A program made the position numbers and the translations under genes. DNA of 64,000 bases. It comes from Pseudopithomyces maydicus. Lineage: Eukaryota > Ascomycota > Dothideomycetes > Pleosporales > Didymosphaeriaceae. The notes below the pieces were generated by a model. It ran no database searches, was not told the origin of the DNA, and saw nothing but the letters and a program-made list of their open reading frames with translations. The stretch's first letter is position 1; each line of letters begins with the position of its first letter. The DNA is taken from assembly GCA_026873275.1 (NCBI GenBank), contig JANTUC010000004.1, positions 1,302,001 through 1,366,000 of the forward strand, read 5' to 3'. Positions 37,120 through 48,651 of this stretch are shown in pieces.

Positions 37120-38777
37120 CTAGTCTAGCTTGATGATGACCGACTTCGTCTCCAGGAAATTGTTCAACGTGGTGAACGGCTCCCCTTCTCTCCCAGTGCC
37201 GGAGGACTTGTAACCTCCGAACGGTGTATCGTTGATACCAGTTGTGGGGCTAGTGCAATTGACACCTACCGTACCGGCCTCGAGACCCTTTGCAAAGCGC
37301 AACGCCCGGCTTATGTCCTTGGTATAAACCGCTGCATACAGTCCATATTCCGTGTCGTTGGCCTTGGCAAGTACCTCTTCCTCCGTTTTGAAGCTGTTGA
37401 TGTTGACCACTGGGCCGAAAATCTCTTCCTTCATGATCTGTGCATCTTCTGGTGTATTGGTGAACACCGTTGGCTGAATGTAATATCCCTCTCGATCCGA
37501 GGGTGCGAAGCCCCCAATGGCCAAGTTGCCGGATTGCTTGCCCAATTCCAGATAGCGTAGTACAGTCTTGTGCTGTACTTCGTCTGCTTGAGGACCGTGA
37601 TTGGTACTCTTTTCGAGCGGGTCGCCTATCCTGACCTGGGTATTCAAATACTCTTTGAAAAGCTCAATATACCTCTCGAATACAGACTCTTGCACGTAAA
37701 TCCGAGAGTTCATCATACAAACTTGACCGCTGTTAGCTTGGGAGCTATAGCCAGTCTCCCTGACGGCTTTCTCGAGATCTGCATCTTCAAAGATAACTGC
37801 TGGTGACTTTCCTCCAAGTTCGAGGAAGACGGCCTTCAGATTCGACTTCGCTGCAGCTGCTTGGATGAGTCGCCCAGTGCGTCCGGAGCCTGTAAAAGAA
37901 AGCGCGCGTACGTCCATGTGGTGACTGAGGATGGAACCGCTAACCTGTCAATCATGAGCATCTGGACATCAAGTAGTTTTCATCCGAGAACCTACGTTTC
38001 CGAAACCGGTGATAATGTTGATTACACCCGGCGGGAATCCGGCTTTCTGGACCAACGTAGCTAACTTTGCAGACTGCGCTTGTCAGTGTGAGTCGAGATC
38101 TTGGGCGATGTTTTCCTACAGTCAATGGGGCCTTCTCGCTACTCTTCACCACCACAGTATTTCCGACAATAAGTGCAGGGGCAATCTTGCTTGCAAGGAA
38201 TAGCAAGGGAACATTCCAAGGAATGATAGCTGCTACAACGCCGTAGGGCTGGCGCAAAGTCATGTTGAGAAAACCGGGAGTTTGTATGCCTGCACGAGTT
38301 CAATTGTGTGCTCCATTTTCCATTGTAAACATTGGAACTACTTACTGGTTGTTCCCTGTATGGCATGGCCGTACTCCGAGTGGTGGTCGAATTTCGCAGC
38401 AGCAGCATATGCATCGATGAAGGCCCCGACAGGCTTGCCCATGGACGCTGCTTCAAGCGCAGCTAGTTCGTCATTGTTTTCCCGTATAAGATTCGCAAGC
38501 TTTTTGAAGTAAGGAGCTCGCTGGGTTGGCGATAAAGCTGACCATGCTGGAAAAGCGGCTTTGGCCGACGCAACTGCCTTATCCGTGTCTTGCTCAGATG
38601 CCTCGTATACCTTTGCGACGTGCTTCAATGTGGCCGGACTGGTGATGTCAAAAGTTTTCCCATCGGAAGACTCCACAAACTGGAACAGTTGAGCATTGAA
38701 GGATTAGAGATAAGCGATACGCAACGAACCTCTCCGTTGATGAAGAGACGAGTCTCAATTTGTTCCGGGAGCCCCAT
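37120..38777 (-). CDS. aldehyde dehydrogenase (NAD(P)+-dependent, ALDH superfamily)
   Basis: 484 aa from five exons on the minus strand: 38777-38730, 38679-38346, 38289-38120, 38073-37996 and 37944-37120; introns 50, 56, 46 and 51 bp, all in consistent phase. The start MGLPEQIETRLFINGE was chosen over an upstream in-frame Met because it matches the usual family N-terminus. Catalytic features are PWNVPLL, the nucleotide-binding FTGSGRTGR, LELGGKSPA with the general base (about Glu252), SGQVC with the nucleophile (about Cys286), EEIFGPVV, and the C-terminal PFGGYKSSGTGRE. It oxidises an aldehyde to the acid in the cytosol. Next to a double-bond-cleaving dioxygenase and an aromatic-acid decarboxylase, an aromatic aldehyde is a reasonable substrate (inference). 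Confidence 0.93.
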
Positions 38778-39766
38778 GATGCCAAGTGGAGATGCTGCTG
38801 ATATTCGAGATATTGCAAGAATCAAGAGCGTGAGGAGGCTTTAACGCGCTCGCCGACCGTGCCCTTTTTTAATAAGAGAAAGTAGGTGATTTCGAAGTGG
38901 GGGGGTCCAACAGTGGCGAGCATGATAGACTATACCTATTCCAGAGTTTACTAATTTCGTGCGAGAGCGCGTAAAACTATCTCATAACAAATATTATATG
39001 ATAAAATCTATGGTTGTTCTTTGCTTCGGAGATGTCTTTGAATATCTAACTAGGGCCACCCTGATTGCGTCCATTTAGTATAGAATTTGTTAAGCGTAAT
39101 CGCGTAGTTTTTAAACCAGTGTACACAGTAAGCCCTAGATGCATTAACTGTATCCTTAGTCTTACAACTTATTGACAAAGATAAAAACAATGTGGGTATT
39201 CTGCTTCAAGTTCAATGCGCTCAGTCTGATGTCATTGGCAATGTTTTAAGTGGTACCTTTCCGCGCCGGCTTCGCGTACTCATGGATACGATCTAGATTA
39301 GTAAACACGTTGACCAATCACAACGTCCAGACTGAGAGGCATACGAGCTCTTGAAAAGTTGAGACTGCCGCTCCTCGGGCACGGCTGTCGGTACGTGTAT
39401 CAGACAGCTAGCCAGCCTTGTGTTAGCACGCCATCCGGGAGGTGGGAAAGCAGGTCCCCACATTAGGCACATGACGGCGGGGTGTCACTGGACTCCATTA
39501 TCGCTCCCAACTGAACCCCGCCGCTCCGGCGCTGTCGCCAGGTATGCTTCGGTAAAATACAACCGCGATGGACAAAAGACTGTGTCTTGGAACTTTATTG
39601 CCGGTCCAATGGATGTCGCGAATTGGGAACGGAATGGAGAGAAAGGAGCTGGATGCAGGTCGTCGGGGGCTACACAGGGAGGGCGATGGCCGTTGAGAAG
39701 TAGCTTAAGAAGGGTCGGTGTGCAGACATTCTGGGCTAAAGATTCATACTAAGCTCATCAAACAGA
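38778..39766. other. divergent promoter region of aldehyde dehydrogenase and SnoaL-like genes
   Basis: 989 bp, AT-rich in the left half, with no gene. One CGG-N10-CCG site lies at 39550-39565. Confidence 0.55.
39550..39565. promoter_or_regulatory. CGG-N10-CCG candidate Zn2Cys6 site
   Basis: CGGTAAAATACAACCG, 201 bp before the start of the SnoaL-like gene. The spacing equals that of the two sites in the dioxygenase/decarboxylase promoter. Binding is inferred from the half-site geometry only. Confidence 0.4.
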
Positions 39767-40648
39767 ATGGGCAGTGAGATCGAAGAACTCAAGCAGTTGG
39801 TCGCGCAGCTCCAGAAGGAGGTGTCGCTGGTGAAATGTGGGTTCCTCACTACATACCTTATCAGTAGCCGCGGCTAATTGAGAACAGCTCAAGAGGATGT
39901 GAGGAAGCTCCAGTATACCTATGGCTACTACCTCGATAAGTGTCTGTATAGAGAGGTAAGCACGCTTTGCGTAAAAGCAAATATATTGTGTTAATCATGT
40001 CAGGTTGCTGATCTGTTCGCGGATCATCCTGACACCTGCGTCGAGTTTCTCGGTGGTCGCTACAATGGCAAAGAGGGTGTAGAGCGCTTGTACATTGGCC
40101 GCTTCTCAAAAGCCTTCGTGAAAGGTCGAAACGGCCCAGTACATGGCTTTCTTCTCGATCATCCCCAAATCCAGGGTATCGTCGACATAAGCGACGATGG
40201 CAGCCGCGCGAAGGGTCGTTTCCGCAGCATGATGTCTGCCGGCACCCATGAGAGCATCAAGGACACGCATCCACGTGGTTTGGTTCAATGGTGGGAGGGA
40301 GGTGTATATGAGAACGAATATATCAAGCAGGATGGTGTTTGGAAAATCTTCAGGTTAAGATATTTCCCTTTCTGGCACGGCACTTTCGACAAGGGCTGGT
40401 CATATACGCCTCCCAACTACATTCCCTTCATGTCCAAGACATACCCAGAGGATCCTGCAGGACCAAACGAGCTTTGTGAGAATCCGATGCTGTGGCCGGA
40501 TACACGCGTGGTACCCTTCCACTATCCGCATCCCATCACAGGGAAGCAAGTTGCAGAAGATGATTTAAGGGCGCCACAGTGGGGTGAAGATCCGAGCACA
40601 AGCACACCAGCTTTAGTGCTAAGCAAACCAAAGTCAGAACAACCTTAG
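39767..40648 (+). CDS. SnoaL-like (NTF2-fold) protein
   Basis: 260 aa from exons 39767-39836, 39888-39955 and 40004-40648; introns 51 and 48 bp. The N-terminus is a short helical, coiled-coil-like segment (EIEELKQLVAQLQKEV). The body matches SnoaL/NTF2-fold proteins: VRKLQYTYGYYLDKCLY, VADLFADH, GVERLYIGRF, followed by beta-strand residues RAKGRFRSM and WWEGGVYENEY, and WKIFRLRYFPFW. The C-terminus is Pro-rich. The fold hosts dehydratases, cyclases and isomerases, and some binding proteins. Fungal members of this type often sit next to aromatic-metabolism genes. It probably handles a ring intermediate of the surrounding pathway, but the reaction is not readable. Adjacent genes are the aldehyde dehydrogenase (divergent) and the decarboxylase (convergent, 187 bp between stops). 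Confidence 0.82.
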
Positions 40649-40835
40649 AGTTGTCTGGAATCAATTAATTAGCTTTATGATACTCACTAGCTCTTTTCTA
40701 TTTGATGCATATGTGACTCAACCCATCTTCCAGAACTATTGGTAGGCACACTTTGTTTGGGGGATCAATTGCGATGATATATTCAAATCGATGTTGTATT
40801 TTGAGATTCAGTTGCGTTTTGAACGCTTTTAACTC

Positions 40836-41964
40836 TCATTCCTCTAGCGGAAGCTTGAACAACCTAATAGCGTTCTTTCGAGCTACCGCCTCCTTCTGTT
40901 CTTCAGGAAGATCTACCGATTTCCACCAATTCTGACCCTCTTCCACCGTCTCGTATGGCGTATCTGGTTGCAGTATTAGACGTTCGTCCCCTTCACACCA
41001 ATAAAACTGACTTACCAATTGCATACAAACATCTGTCGAGCCCGAGCTCTTCAATGCAGTATTTCAAACCCCGCGTATTGTAATTTCCGGAGGTGGTGAT
41101 ACTGACGTTATGCTTCCAATAATAAGCGTAGTCTTCTTTCATGGGCCGTGAGCCCCGTTTGAAAGGATGATTGATCCAATGGCTAGCTCTCCACAGATTG
41201 AAGGGTATACTTGGCCAAATTAGTGTGAAGATTGCTTACGGTGGCGAGAAATTGTTACCCTTCACCAAGGTGTCCTGCAACAATCTGAACTTTCGGGAAA
41301 CGATCAAAGATACCAGAAGAGCATATCGCGTACAAATGCCAGCTCAAATCGAGGTGAAACTGCACACCTGCACCTAGTAGGTGCTTCCGGTCGCCGTACT
41401 TGGTGCCGGCTTTCAGATCCTGCGGGATTGCATATCTTGGATGGAAGTATATTGGTACATCCAATTCTTCTACTGTTTCCCAGAATGTGTCGTAGTCCGC
41501 GGTGTCAAAGTACACTTTCTGTTCTGCTTCTGCACCCTTTGACTGAAAGTCATTGACCAAGCCGCCAAACATACCCAGCTGCTTCACTGCCCTTCTTAGT
41601 TCTTCAGCTGCATCTGTTGCATTATGCATCGAGAGTGCCGCCAATGCGCCAAATCTCTTCGGGTTTTTCTCCACTTCAGCAGCAAGATAATCATTCGCAA
41701 CTCGCGCGACTTGCTTCGCTTTCTCTGGGTTTGCTTCGCCTTGTGCACCTGGAGATGTCAGAGAAAGTATCATGTATTCAACGCCATGATCGTCCATGTT
41801 TTTGAGTCGATCCCCATGAATATCAAGTAGCCGCCTTTCGTGTTCTGATAGGCCGGTTTGAGCATCGCCCCCGGCCGCATGAGGTTCTGGAATTGTGCGA
41901 AAGAATGCGCCTCAATTCCGGCTTGGTCGATAACCGCCTCTTCGATTGCTATAGTGCCCTTCAT
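40836..41964 (-). CDS. amidohydrolase-family aromatic acid decarboxylase (dihydroxybenzoate/gamma-resorcylate type); one frameshift
   Basis: 342 aa if corrected. Minus-strand exons are 41964-41259, 41209-41016 and 40963-40836, introns 49 and 52 bp. The start MKGTIAIEEAV corresponds to the metal-binding N-terminal strand of 2,3-dihydroxybenzoate and gamma-resorcylate decarboxylases. Then follow LLDIHGDRLKNMDDHGV, MILSLTSPG, DVPIYFHPR (metal His), VAGHLGEG (His), ITTSGNYNTRGL and YAIDTPYE (metal Asp). After NLMRPG the frame breaks at a C5 run (41869-41873, G5 on the coding strand); one added base restores GDAQTGLSEHERRLLDIHG, and the total becomes divisible by three. Family members remove CO2 from hydroxybenzoic acids with a divalent metal; the exact substrate is unknown. 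It is divergent from the dioxygenase gene with a 484-bp shared promoter. Confidence 0.85.
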
Positions 41965-42180
41965 TCCGTTTTCTTGTTCTTGCAGTTCGTTCCTGTTGAG
42001 AAGTCAGAGATGTTTGGAAATTGCGCATTCCTGAAAGCTGCTCAGCAGAGCAACGCTACTTTGTTCCGATTCTAGCGCCAGTGAGGTGTAGGCTAATGCT
42101 GAATGAGCCCCCACAATACCTGTATCCTAGTAGTGTATTGTATGGAACCTAGATACCGGGTAACAGTTCCAATGTAACTC

Positions 42181-42196
42181 CGGCTTCATGATACCG
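42181..42196. promoter_or_regulatory. CGG-N10-CCG candidate Zn2Cys6 site 1
   Basis: CGGCTTCATGATACCG. It is 253 bp before the dioxygenase start and about 215 bp before the decarboxylase start on the other strand. It shares C-A-T in the spacer with the second site. Confidence 0.45.
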
Positions 42197-42224
42197 ACCC
42201 TCCAGTAGTGCGCCACCTTGTTAT

Positions 42225-42240
42225 CGGTTCCATATATCCG
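42225..42240. promoter_or_regulatory. CGG-N10-CCG candidate Zn2Cys6 site 2
   Basis: CGGTTCCATATATCCG. Same half-sites and spacing as site 1, and a related spacer. Two such sites within 60 bp of a divergent promoter are unlikely by chance, but binding is untested. Confidence 0.45.
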
Positions 42241-42448
42241 ACATACACACCTGCATTCACAACAAGCTACCCCGCGCGCCTCTATGCTCCCCACATGGTC
42301 CGGGATTTGCTAGTCGCTCTCAAGCGCGATGTGCCAGCAATCATTTTGATGCACAAACGAGGCGTGTAGATATCGCCTCTGGAGGATTAGTTGAATTCCA
42401 ACCACATTCATTCAGAGTTTTCATCGTAGAAACTAGCTTACGTTCGAA

Positions 42449-44229
42449 ATGGCGCATATCTTTTCGCTCGCTGCTCCACCTCCACCAGCTTACCAAGGGG
42501 GTAATCAATCCGGCGACCAAGTTAAATTTCCTGATACTGCTTTCTTCCATGGGTTCAACAAGCCATCGCGTCTAGAAGCTGATATATTTGAATGCGAAAC
42601 CACGGGCTCCATACCAAAAGACATCAACGGGACATTCTACCGAGTACAACCAGACCACCAATTCCCACCACTATTCGAAGAAGACATACACTTCAATGGC
42701 GACGGCTCAGTATCAGCATTCAAATTCGATAATGGGCATGTCGACTTCAAACAACGTTTTGTGCACACCGATCGCTTCAAAGCTGAGCGAACAGCGAGAC
42801 GTGCTCTTTTGGGAAGTACAGGAATCCGTATACGGACAATGAGATGGTGAAGGGTATAATAAGAACTGCCTCAAACACCAACATAGTATTCTGGAGAGGC
42901 GTGTTACTGGCAACCAAGGAAGATGGACCGCCTTTTGCTATGGACCCCACCACACTGGAAACTATAGGGAGATATGACTTCGATGGTCAAGTGTTGTCCC
43001 CTACTTTCACAGCGCATCCAAAGTTTGATCCTGATAGTGGCGAGATGGTGTGCTTTGGGTATGAAGCCGGGGGGAATGGGCACGATGCAAGCTGTGACAT
43101 TGTTGTATACACCATCGACAAGGACGGAAAAAAGACGGAAGAATGTTGGTACAAGGCGCCTTTTTGTGGTATGATACATGATTGCGCACTTACGAAGAAC
43201 TATCTTATACTACCGTTGACACCAATAAAAATTAACGAGGACCGTTTGAAGAAAGGCGGTAACAAATTTGCCTGGGATCCGAATGAAGATCAATGGTATG
43301 GTATTGTTCCACGTCGCAACGGCAAGCCAGAAGACATCGTATGGCTTCGGGCAGACAATGGTAAATATTATTCGGACATCTTTCTATGCGCTAGTCTAAT
43401 CTTTTTAGGTTTTCATGGCCACGTTGCGGGCAGTTATGAAGACTCCGACGGCAACATTGTTTGTGATCTCACTGTCGCCTCGGACAACGTTTTTTTCTTC
43501 TTCCCACCAGACACCCCAACACCAACACCCACCACGCTCCTACAACGGAACAAGTTAGTCTCTGATACATATCGCTGGATTTTTGATCCCCAAACCCCAA
43601 CCAACACTCGCGTTCAGCCAGCCCAGCTCTACGGTATCAATGGTGAATTTTCACGCATAGACGACCGCGTCCTGACTAAGAAGTACAATCACTTTTGGCA
43701 ATGCAACATTGACCCCACAAAGCCTTACGACTTTCAAAAATGCGGGCCCCCGGCAGGTGGTCTCTTTAACGTGATTGGACACTACGAGTGGGACAGTGGT
43801 AAGAAAGACACATGGTGGGCTGGTCCAACGTGTACCTTCCAAGAGCCTGTCTTCGTGCCGAAAGAAGGCTCTGTTGTAGAAGGAGAAGGGTACCTTATGG
43901 CACTGCTGAATCATCTTGACGTTCTGCGGAATGATATCCTCATCTTTGATGCGCAGAATCTGAGTCAAGGTCCTCTAGCAGCAGTACATCTACCAGTGAA
44001 GTTGAGACTTGGGTTGCATGGAAACTTTATCGAGAAGAAGGAGGTTGATGCGTGGAGAGATAGACGGAGAGAAGGAGGCGATGTGGGACCTGCAAAGGCA
44101 GCGAAAGAAGCGCTACCATGGCAAAAGAGAATGGTTGAAAGAGGCGAGTTCCAGGGAGAAGAAGGGAAACTGAATCAAGTTGTCGTAAATGAGGACTTTA
44201 ATGGGGCACATCATGTCAATGGACATTAA
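42449..44229 (+). CDS. carotenoid-oxygenase-family dioxygenase, stilbene/lignostilbene-cleaving type; one frameshift
   Basis: 577 aa if corrected; exons 42449-43360 and 43409-44229. The 48-bp intron (GTAAAT...TTTTAG) has no stop and is a multiple of three, so it looks open. After RRAL the frame breaks at a T4 run (42807-42810); one added T gives the conserved FGKYRNPYTDNE. The four iron-binding His are at about 190 (AHPKFDP), 244 (MIHDCALT), 307 or 309 (FHGHVAG) and 508 (LHGNFIE). MVCFGYEA and APFCGMIHD are characteristic of the fungal stilbene-cleaving branch rather than of beta-carotene enzymes, from my memory of that family. Reaction: non-heme Fe(II) plus O2 splits an inter-aryl C=C bond into two aldehydes. 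It is divergent from the decarboxylase, next to the aldehyde dehydrogenase group. Confidence 0.88.
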
Positions 44230-44580
44230 GATAAGCTTTTGTCTCAGCAAAAAGAAAATCATGATGTGATCTAGTAGGATCTGTATCAATTCTACTGCAA
44301 ACACCTTGAAGTGACAGTTGTGGTCAAATCCCAGATTCTCGTATAAACAAGATGTACGAGAGAGCGCAGAGTGTACATTTCGGGGAATTAGCCCGTTAGG
44401 TAAGCAATACGAGCCCCTCTACTTTTTGTTGTTGCCTGGTTCCACGATTCTCTTTTCCCTCCCCCACCTACATCAGGACTCTGCTCTCTCCATGTAAAAA
44501 CCTCGCCTGCCTGTGCCGGATTCTATTTTCAAGCCAAACTATAACTTCCCAGAAAAGCACCAAGTCAGAGAGGTTTCAAC
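44230..44580. other. intergenic, no gene recognised
   Basis: 351 bp between two plus-strand genes. Nothing beyond 3' and promoter sequence seen. Confidence 0.6.
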
Positions 44581-46143
44581 ATGACATCTCCTTTTACTCT
44601 ACTTTCGGAAGAACTTGTTGATACGATTATATTGCACATTCCAGCTTCTGGCGATCTATGTAATCTTGCTCTGACTTCCAGGCAGCTGTATCGTATTACA
44701 ACGCCACACCTATATGGTAATATCAGATTAACATTGGAAAAGGACGAAAAAAGCTATAAGCGGCTACATTTTCTTGTAGAAACATTGCTTCATAGTTCAA
44801 AGTTAGCCGATATCGTTCGAAATCTCAAGATCCGCAACAAATGGGGTTGTGCATGGGAGCCACGAGAAAATCGAGGACCAGGAGGACTTCATCCAGTATT
44901 CAAACAAAAGATTCTCTCTCGCATACATAAAACAGAGGACAAAACCGAGGGTTGGGACAGTAGGGAGGCCCTGATTGTTGTTCTACTGTATCTTGTCCCC
45001 AATTTGCGCAGTCTCGATACGAATATGCCGGACGAGGTTGGAAAATATTGGGAATGGCTGATGAAGCAATTGATTTCACACAAGGCATTGATCAACCTGG
45101 AGGAACTAGCGATTGTGGAACCCGCTCGCGAAAAGACATCGCATCGCTCATTTTTACATCTTCCGAGACTGAAGAGCGCTTACTTCTACAACTTGTTCGA
45201 GCTCTCAGACGACGGTCCTCCAGTTTTTGAGGACGAAGTAGAACATACGAAGGAAGCTTACCAACAATATCTGACCAATGTCTCTGATGCGATATCTATC
45301 CACAGAGGAAGATTTGCACCCAATAATCTCCACACAATTGAGCATTTAGAGATCCGCCTGGCAAATCTGGACTTCGAATCATTGTTACAAATCATTGGCA
45401 ACTGTGCGGTAAGTAGCTAGAACTCTACGAAAGACTCAAATATCTCAACTAATAGACGTTAGGCTCTTCGCACTTTTGCTTTCGATTCCGATGATGGCGT
45501 ATTCGGGGAGCATCCGTGCTTTCACAACGCTGTAGTCCAGGCTTTATCTTTACATGCTAAAACGCTAACCGCATTGTATATCGGAGATAGTCCCGACGGA
45601 GATAATCCCTATGATCGACGTCTTGAATATGCCATTCTCCCCGACTTCCATGAGCTGGTGAATCTGAAATATCTCAAGATTCCTGTTACCGGAATATTCC
45701 CCGCCCTACCTTATGGCACCGGATCCGTTTCAACAGAATATGAGTTACGAAGATTGCCCCCCAGCCTCGAAAAGCTCGCCGTACTATTGAACCCTAGAAT
45801 TGAGGCCGGGCTGTTGCCAAAATTCCATCGTTACTTAGAGTCCTCGACTCTTCCAAACCTGAGAGTTGTTGAACTGCACACTCTGGAACCCGAAGCAGTA
45901 TACAGCTACGTGCAACAACCAGCGGATCAATGCAACGTACAGCTGCGCATTTTTCGCCGGCTCCACACCGCTAGAGACAACTATAGTCTAACGCCTTTGG
46001 CAAAATCTCTGAATGGCGGTCCCCGAGGGATTTCGAAAGTTCAAGTTGACCTGAAATTTCCAATCTCGGAAGACCTGCGCTTGTTGTTCATGCCGGTGGA
46101 GGAGTTTACTCCTATGGAAGAAATTGTGGTGACGAATTCCTAA
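44581..46143 (+). CDS. F-box-like protein
   Basis: 502 aa from exons 44581-45408 and 45463-46143; the 54-bp intron has GTAAGT, a CAACTAAT branch and GTTAG. The first 45 residues (LLSEELVDTIILHIP, LCNLALTSRQLYRIT) are a short F-box-like motif. The rest is a Leu-rich helical region with irregular repeats (NLRSLDTN, NLEELAIVEP, TIEHLEIRL, NLKYLKIP, NLRVVELHTLE), as in F-box/LRR-like fungal proteins. Such proteins can recruit substrates to an SCF ubiquitin ligase; the target is unknown. No transmembrane segment or signal peptide. Many fungal genomes hold numerous fast-evolving copies, which would fit its lack of a clear name. Confidence 0.78.
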
Positions 46144-46586
46144 ACCACCCTAGGGCCATAGCTCACTTATTGCATAATATGCAATTGCAGGAAGACATCA
46201 TGCTTAAAAGTATACACGCAATAAGACAGCCAGCGGCGAGGGAACTATGCAGGGCCAATGCGTCACCTCAACTCACATCATTACTCGGGTATGCGTTCGA
46301 GAACATTCCCCGCACTCTTCCTGCATCTTGTTACACCATTTCAATAACAATTTAATGATTTGAATAAGCTTTTCTGTGATGGACCACTCGCGTTTTTGCA
46401 ATATATTAAATTGGGTGTCTCCATATTTTCCCGTGGGTCAGCCAATCTATTTATCCATGTCTGCCGACAGCGCGCATGCGTGAAGCATCGCATGCTACAA
46501 ATTTAATGAGATAGCAAAGAATACTTCCTAGTGCTTTTCTCTGATGAACAACATCGAGGATGGTGTCATTACTGTAGAGTAGCAAT
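46144..46586. other. intergenic, no gene recognised
   Basis: 443 bp, AT-rich; only a short stray frame (46170-46355). Confidence 0.6.
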
Positions 46587-48011
46587 ATGTCGCGTCCCTC
46601 GATTACCGCATTTCGTAACTTGTTGTTTGTTTCTTTTGCTCTTCTATTGTATCTGATTGCCACATTATACGAGAAAGGGCCGTTTAGGTTGACCATTCGC
46701 AATCATATCGTCACGCCTGGACAGGCGCCTCTCGTGCACTCAGATCATGGTGATTATGATTCACCAGTGACCACCCCAAGCTTGAGTTTAACTCAAAAGG
46801 AGTGCAGGAATACATTCCCAGGCTTGTTCGCAGACCTTGAATATGCGACTCGGAAAGGGGATATAATCCTAGAGAAGGATAGTGGAGACTACAAAGGCCT
46901 CGTTCAGGGCTGGATCAAAGACAATAAAGTATTTCAATCATTCATGAGCTTGCAATATAGCATTTATGGCTAGATAGGGATCCGTACTGACGTTCGATAG
47001 TTGTACATTCTCAGCACTGCACCAGACATAGACAAGCAAATCATACACCAACGAACAGCGGTCCTGTCGCAGCTCCACCGCGCAATCTTGACATCACCTA
47101 ATAATCTCCCAGATACAGCTTTTGCCTTCGTAGTCAACGACAACCCAAGAAACAACTCATGGGTGTTTTCCCGTCCAAACAAGCACAGCGATTACAACGT
47201 CCTGGTCATGCCTTCCTTCGCATTCTGGTCATGGCCCAGTACCACACTCGGTGCTTTTGACGACATAGTTACTCGCATCGATGATATAGAGCGGCGAACT
47301 CCGTGGGAAAAGAAGACTGACAAGGTAATCTGGCGTGGGACATCGTGGTTCAACTCTCTCGGACACCCAACGCTCCGGCAGGATCTGTTGAAAGCGACGC
47401 GCGACCGGGAGTGGGCAGATGTTACATCGCTGAGTACGAGCGCAAATAATAGGCTAGCGATAGAAGACTTCTGCAAGTACAAGTATGTGGTGTATACCGA
47501 GGGCGTGACATACAGTGGAAGGTTGCCGTATCACCAGGCATGCGAAAGCGTCTTGATCACAGCACCACTTATGTACCTCACGCATACAGCATGGCTGATG
47601 AAACCGATTCTGTCGAGAGATCTAATCGCAGCGTCCGGTTCAAGAAAGAATGCGGACGCTTTGCCTCCGGTTGCTGCAGGTCGAGAATCTGCTGATGCGC
47701 TGCTGTCCACTGTGCAGGACTGGCGCTTAGCCAATGCGATATATGTCTCCCCGAAATTCGACGACCTCGAAGATGTCATCAGATTTCTGCGAGTACATCC
47801 ACAAATCGCGCGACGTATTGCGCAAAACCAGCGCGAGGTGGTTGTAAAGCAAAAGTATCTAAGCGGTGCGGCGGAGACGTGCTATTGGCGGGCGTTAATA
47901 AGAACTTCAGCCAGCGTCCTAAAGAAAAACGCGGGATGGCAAGAGGAGACAGGTGAAAGGTATGAGACGTGGCTATTGCGACAGAATACTAAGTCGCGGG
48001 ATAGACCGTAA
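46587..48011 (+). CDS. GT90-family glycosyltransferase (CAP10-like), type II membrane protein
   Basis: 450 aa from exons 46587-46928 and 47001-48011; the 72-bp intron has a TACTGACG branch. An N-terminal anchor (about residues 12-27, LLFVSFALLLYLIATL) fits a type II Golgi membrane protein. Catalytic-domain blocks: VIWRGTSWFN, HPTLRQDLLKA, WADVTSLS, DFCKYKYVVYTEGVTYSGRLPY and SVLITAPL, followed by PILSRDLI. They match GT90 enzymes, which transfer xylose or glucose, for example in capsule or cell-wall glycan assembly. The donor and acceptor are not readable. The first exon carries about 100 residues of stem region and is the less conserved part. Confidence 0.85.
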
Positions 48012-48354
48012 AAGATGACAAGTAAAAGGCCTGGCGTTAATAGGAGCCTTAACTAGTGTTACAGCGACACGCAGCATAGCTAGATAAAATCTATAAGATA
48101 TAGCTGCTGTAATAAACCATCGAAGTACAGGATAGACTGTGTAAGAGACACCACTATACACAAGACACCATACACAACTATAACAAGGTATAGACAGCTT
48201 AAGACAAGAGTGAGAGAGAAACAAAAGACCTTGATTCTTAGGCTACAACTGCTACACCAACTATGATTCACGAGATCATACAACACCAAGCCTAATAGCA
48301 CCAGCCACCCTAATCCTCCCATACCGCGCACAGTCCATCCGAACCATAGCAGAA

Positions 48355-48651
48355 TCAAGCACTCACAAGCCCGCGGACACTATCAGCTTTCCAGTACAGG
48401 TAGGCCAGCGACACGAGCGCCTCTTCCACACGGCCTGTATGTACTAACCAATGTGCTGCCAAGCAAAGCTGTGAGGCCAGACAGTCAATGCAAAATGGAA
48501 CGAACCTGTACGATCCCACGTTTTCCTCACCATCCTCCTCAAGGGGCCCTGTGGCCTCGAACCACACCCTGTTCCAGTATCCTTGATGTTGTAACCGATC
48601 GAGCTCAACGCTGTACCATCCGCAGATGGAGAGCGCCCATGGCCATGCCAT
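48355..48651 (-). pseudogene. possible remnant of an MFS sugar-transporter-like gene
   Basis: An isolated 98-codon frame reads WLVHTGRVEEALVSLAYLYW near its end, reminiscent of the PESPRWL...GR-EEA-SLA signature in the central loop of MFS sugar transporters. No flanking transmembrane exons are recognisable, and there are no clean splice partners. It could be a chance frame. Confidence 0.2.

Larger units (their letters stand above)
41965..42448. other. shared divergent promoter of decarboxylase and dioxygenase
   Basis: 484 bp with no gene. It contains two CGG-N10-CCG elements (listed separately), whose starts are 44 bp apart. Confidence 0.6.
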
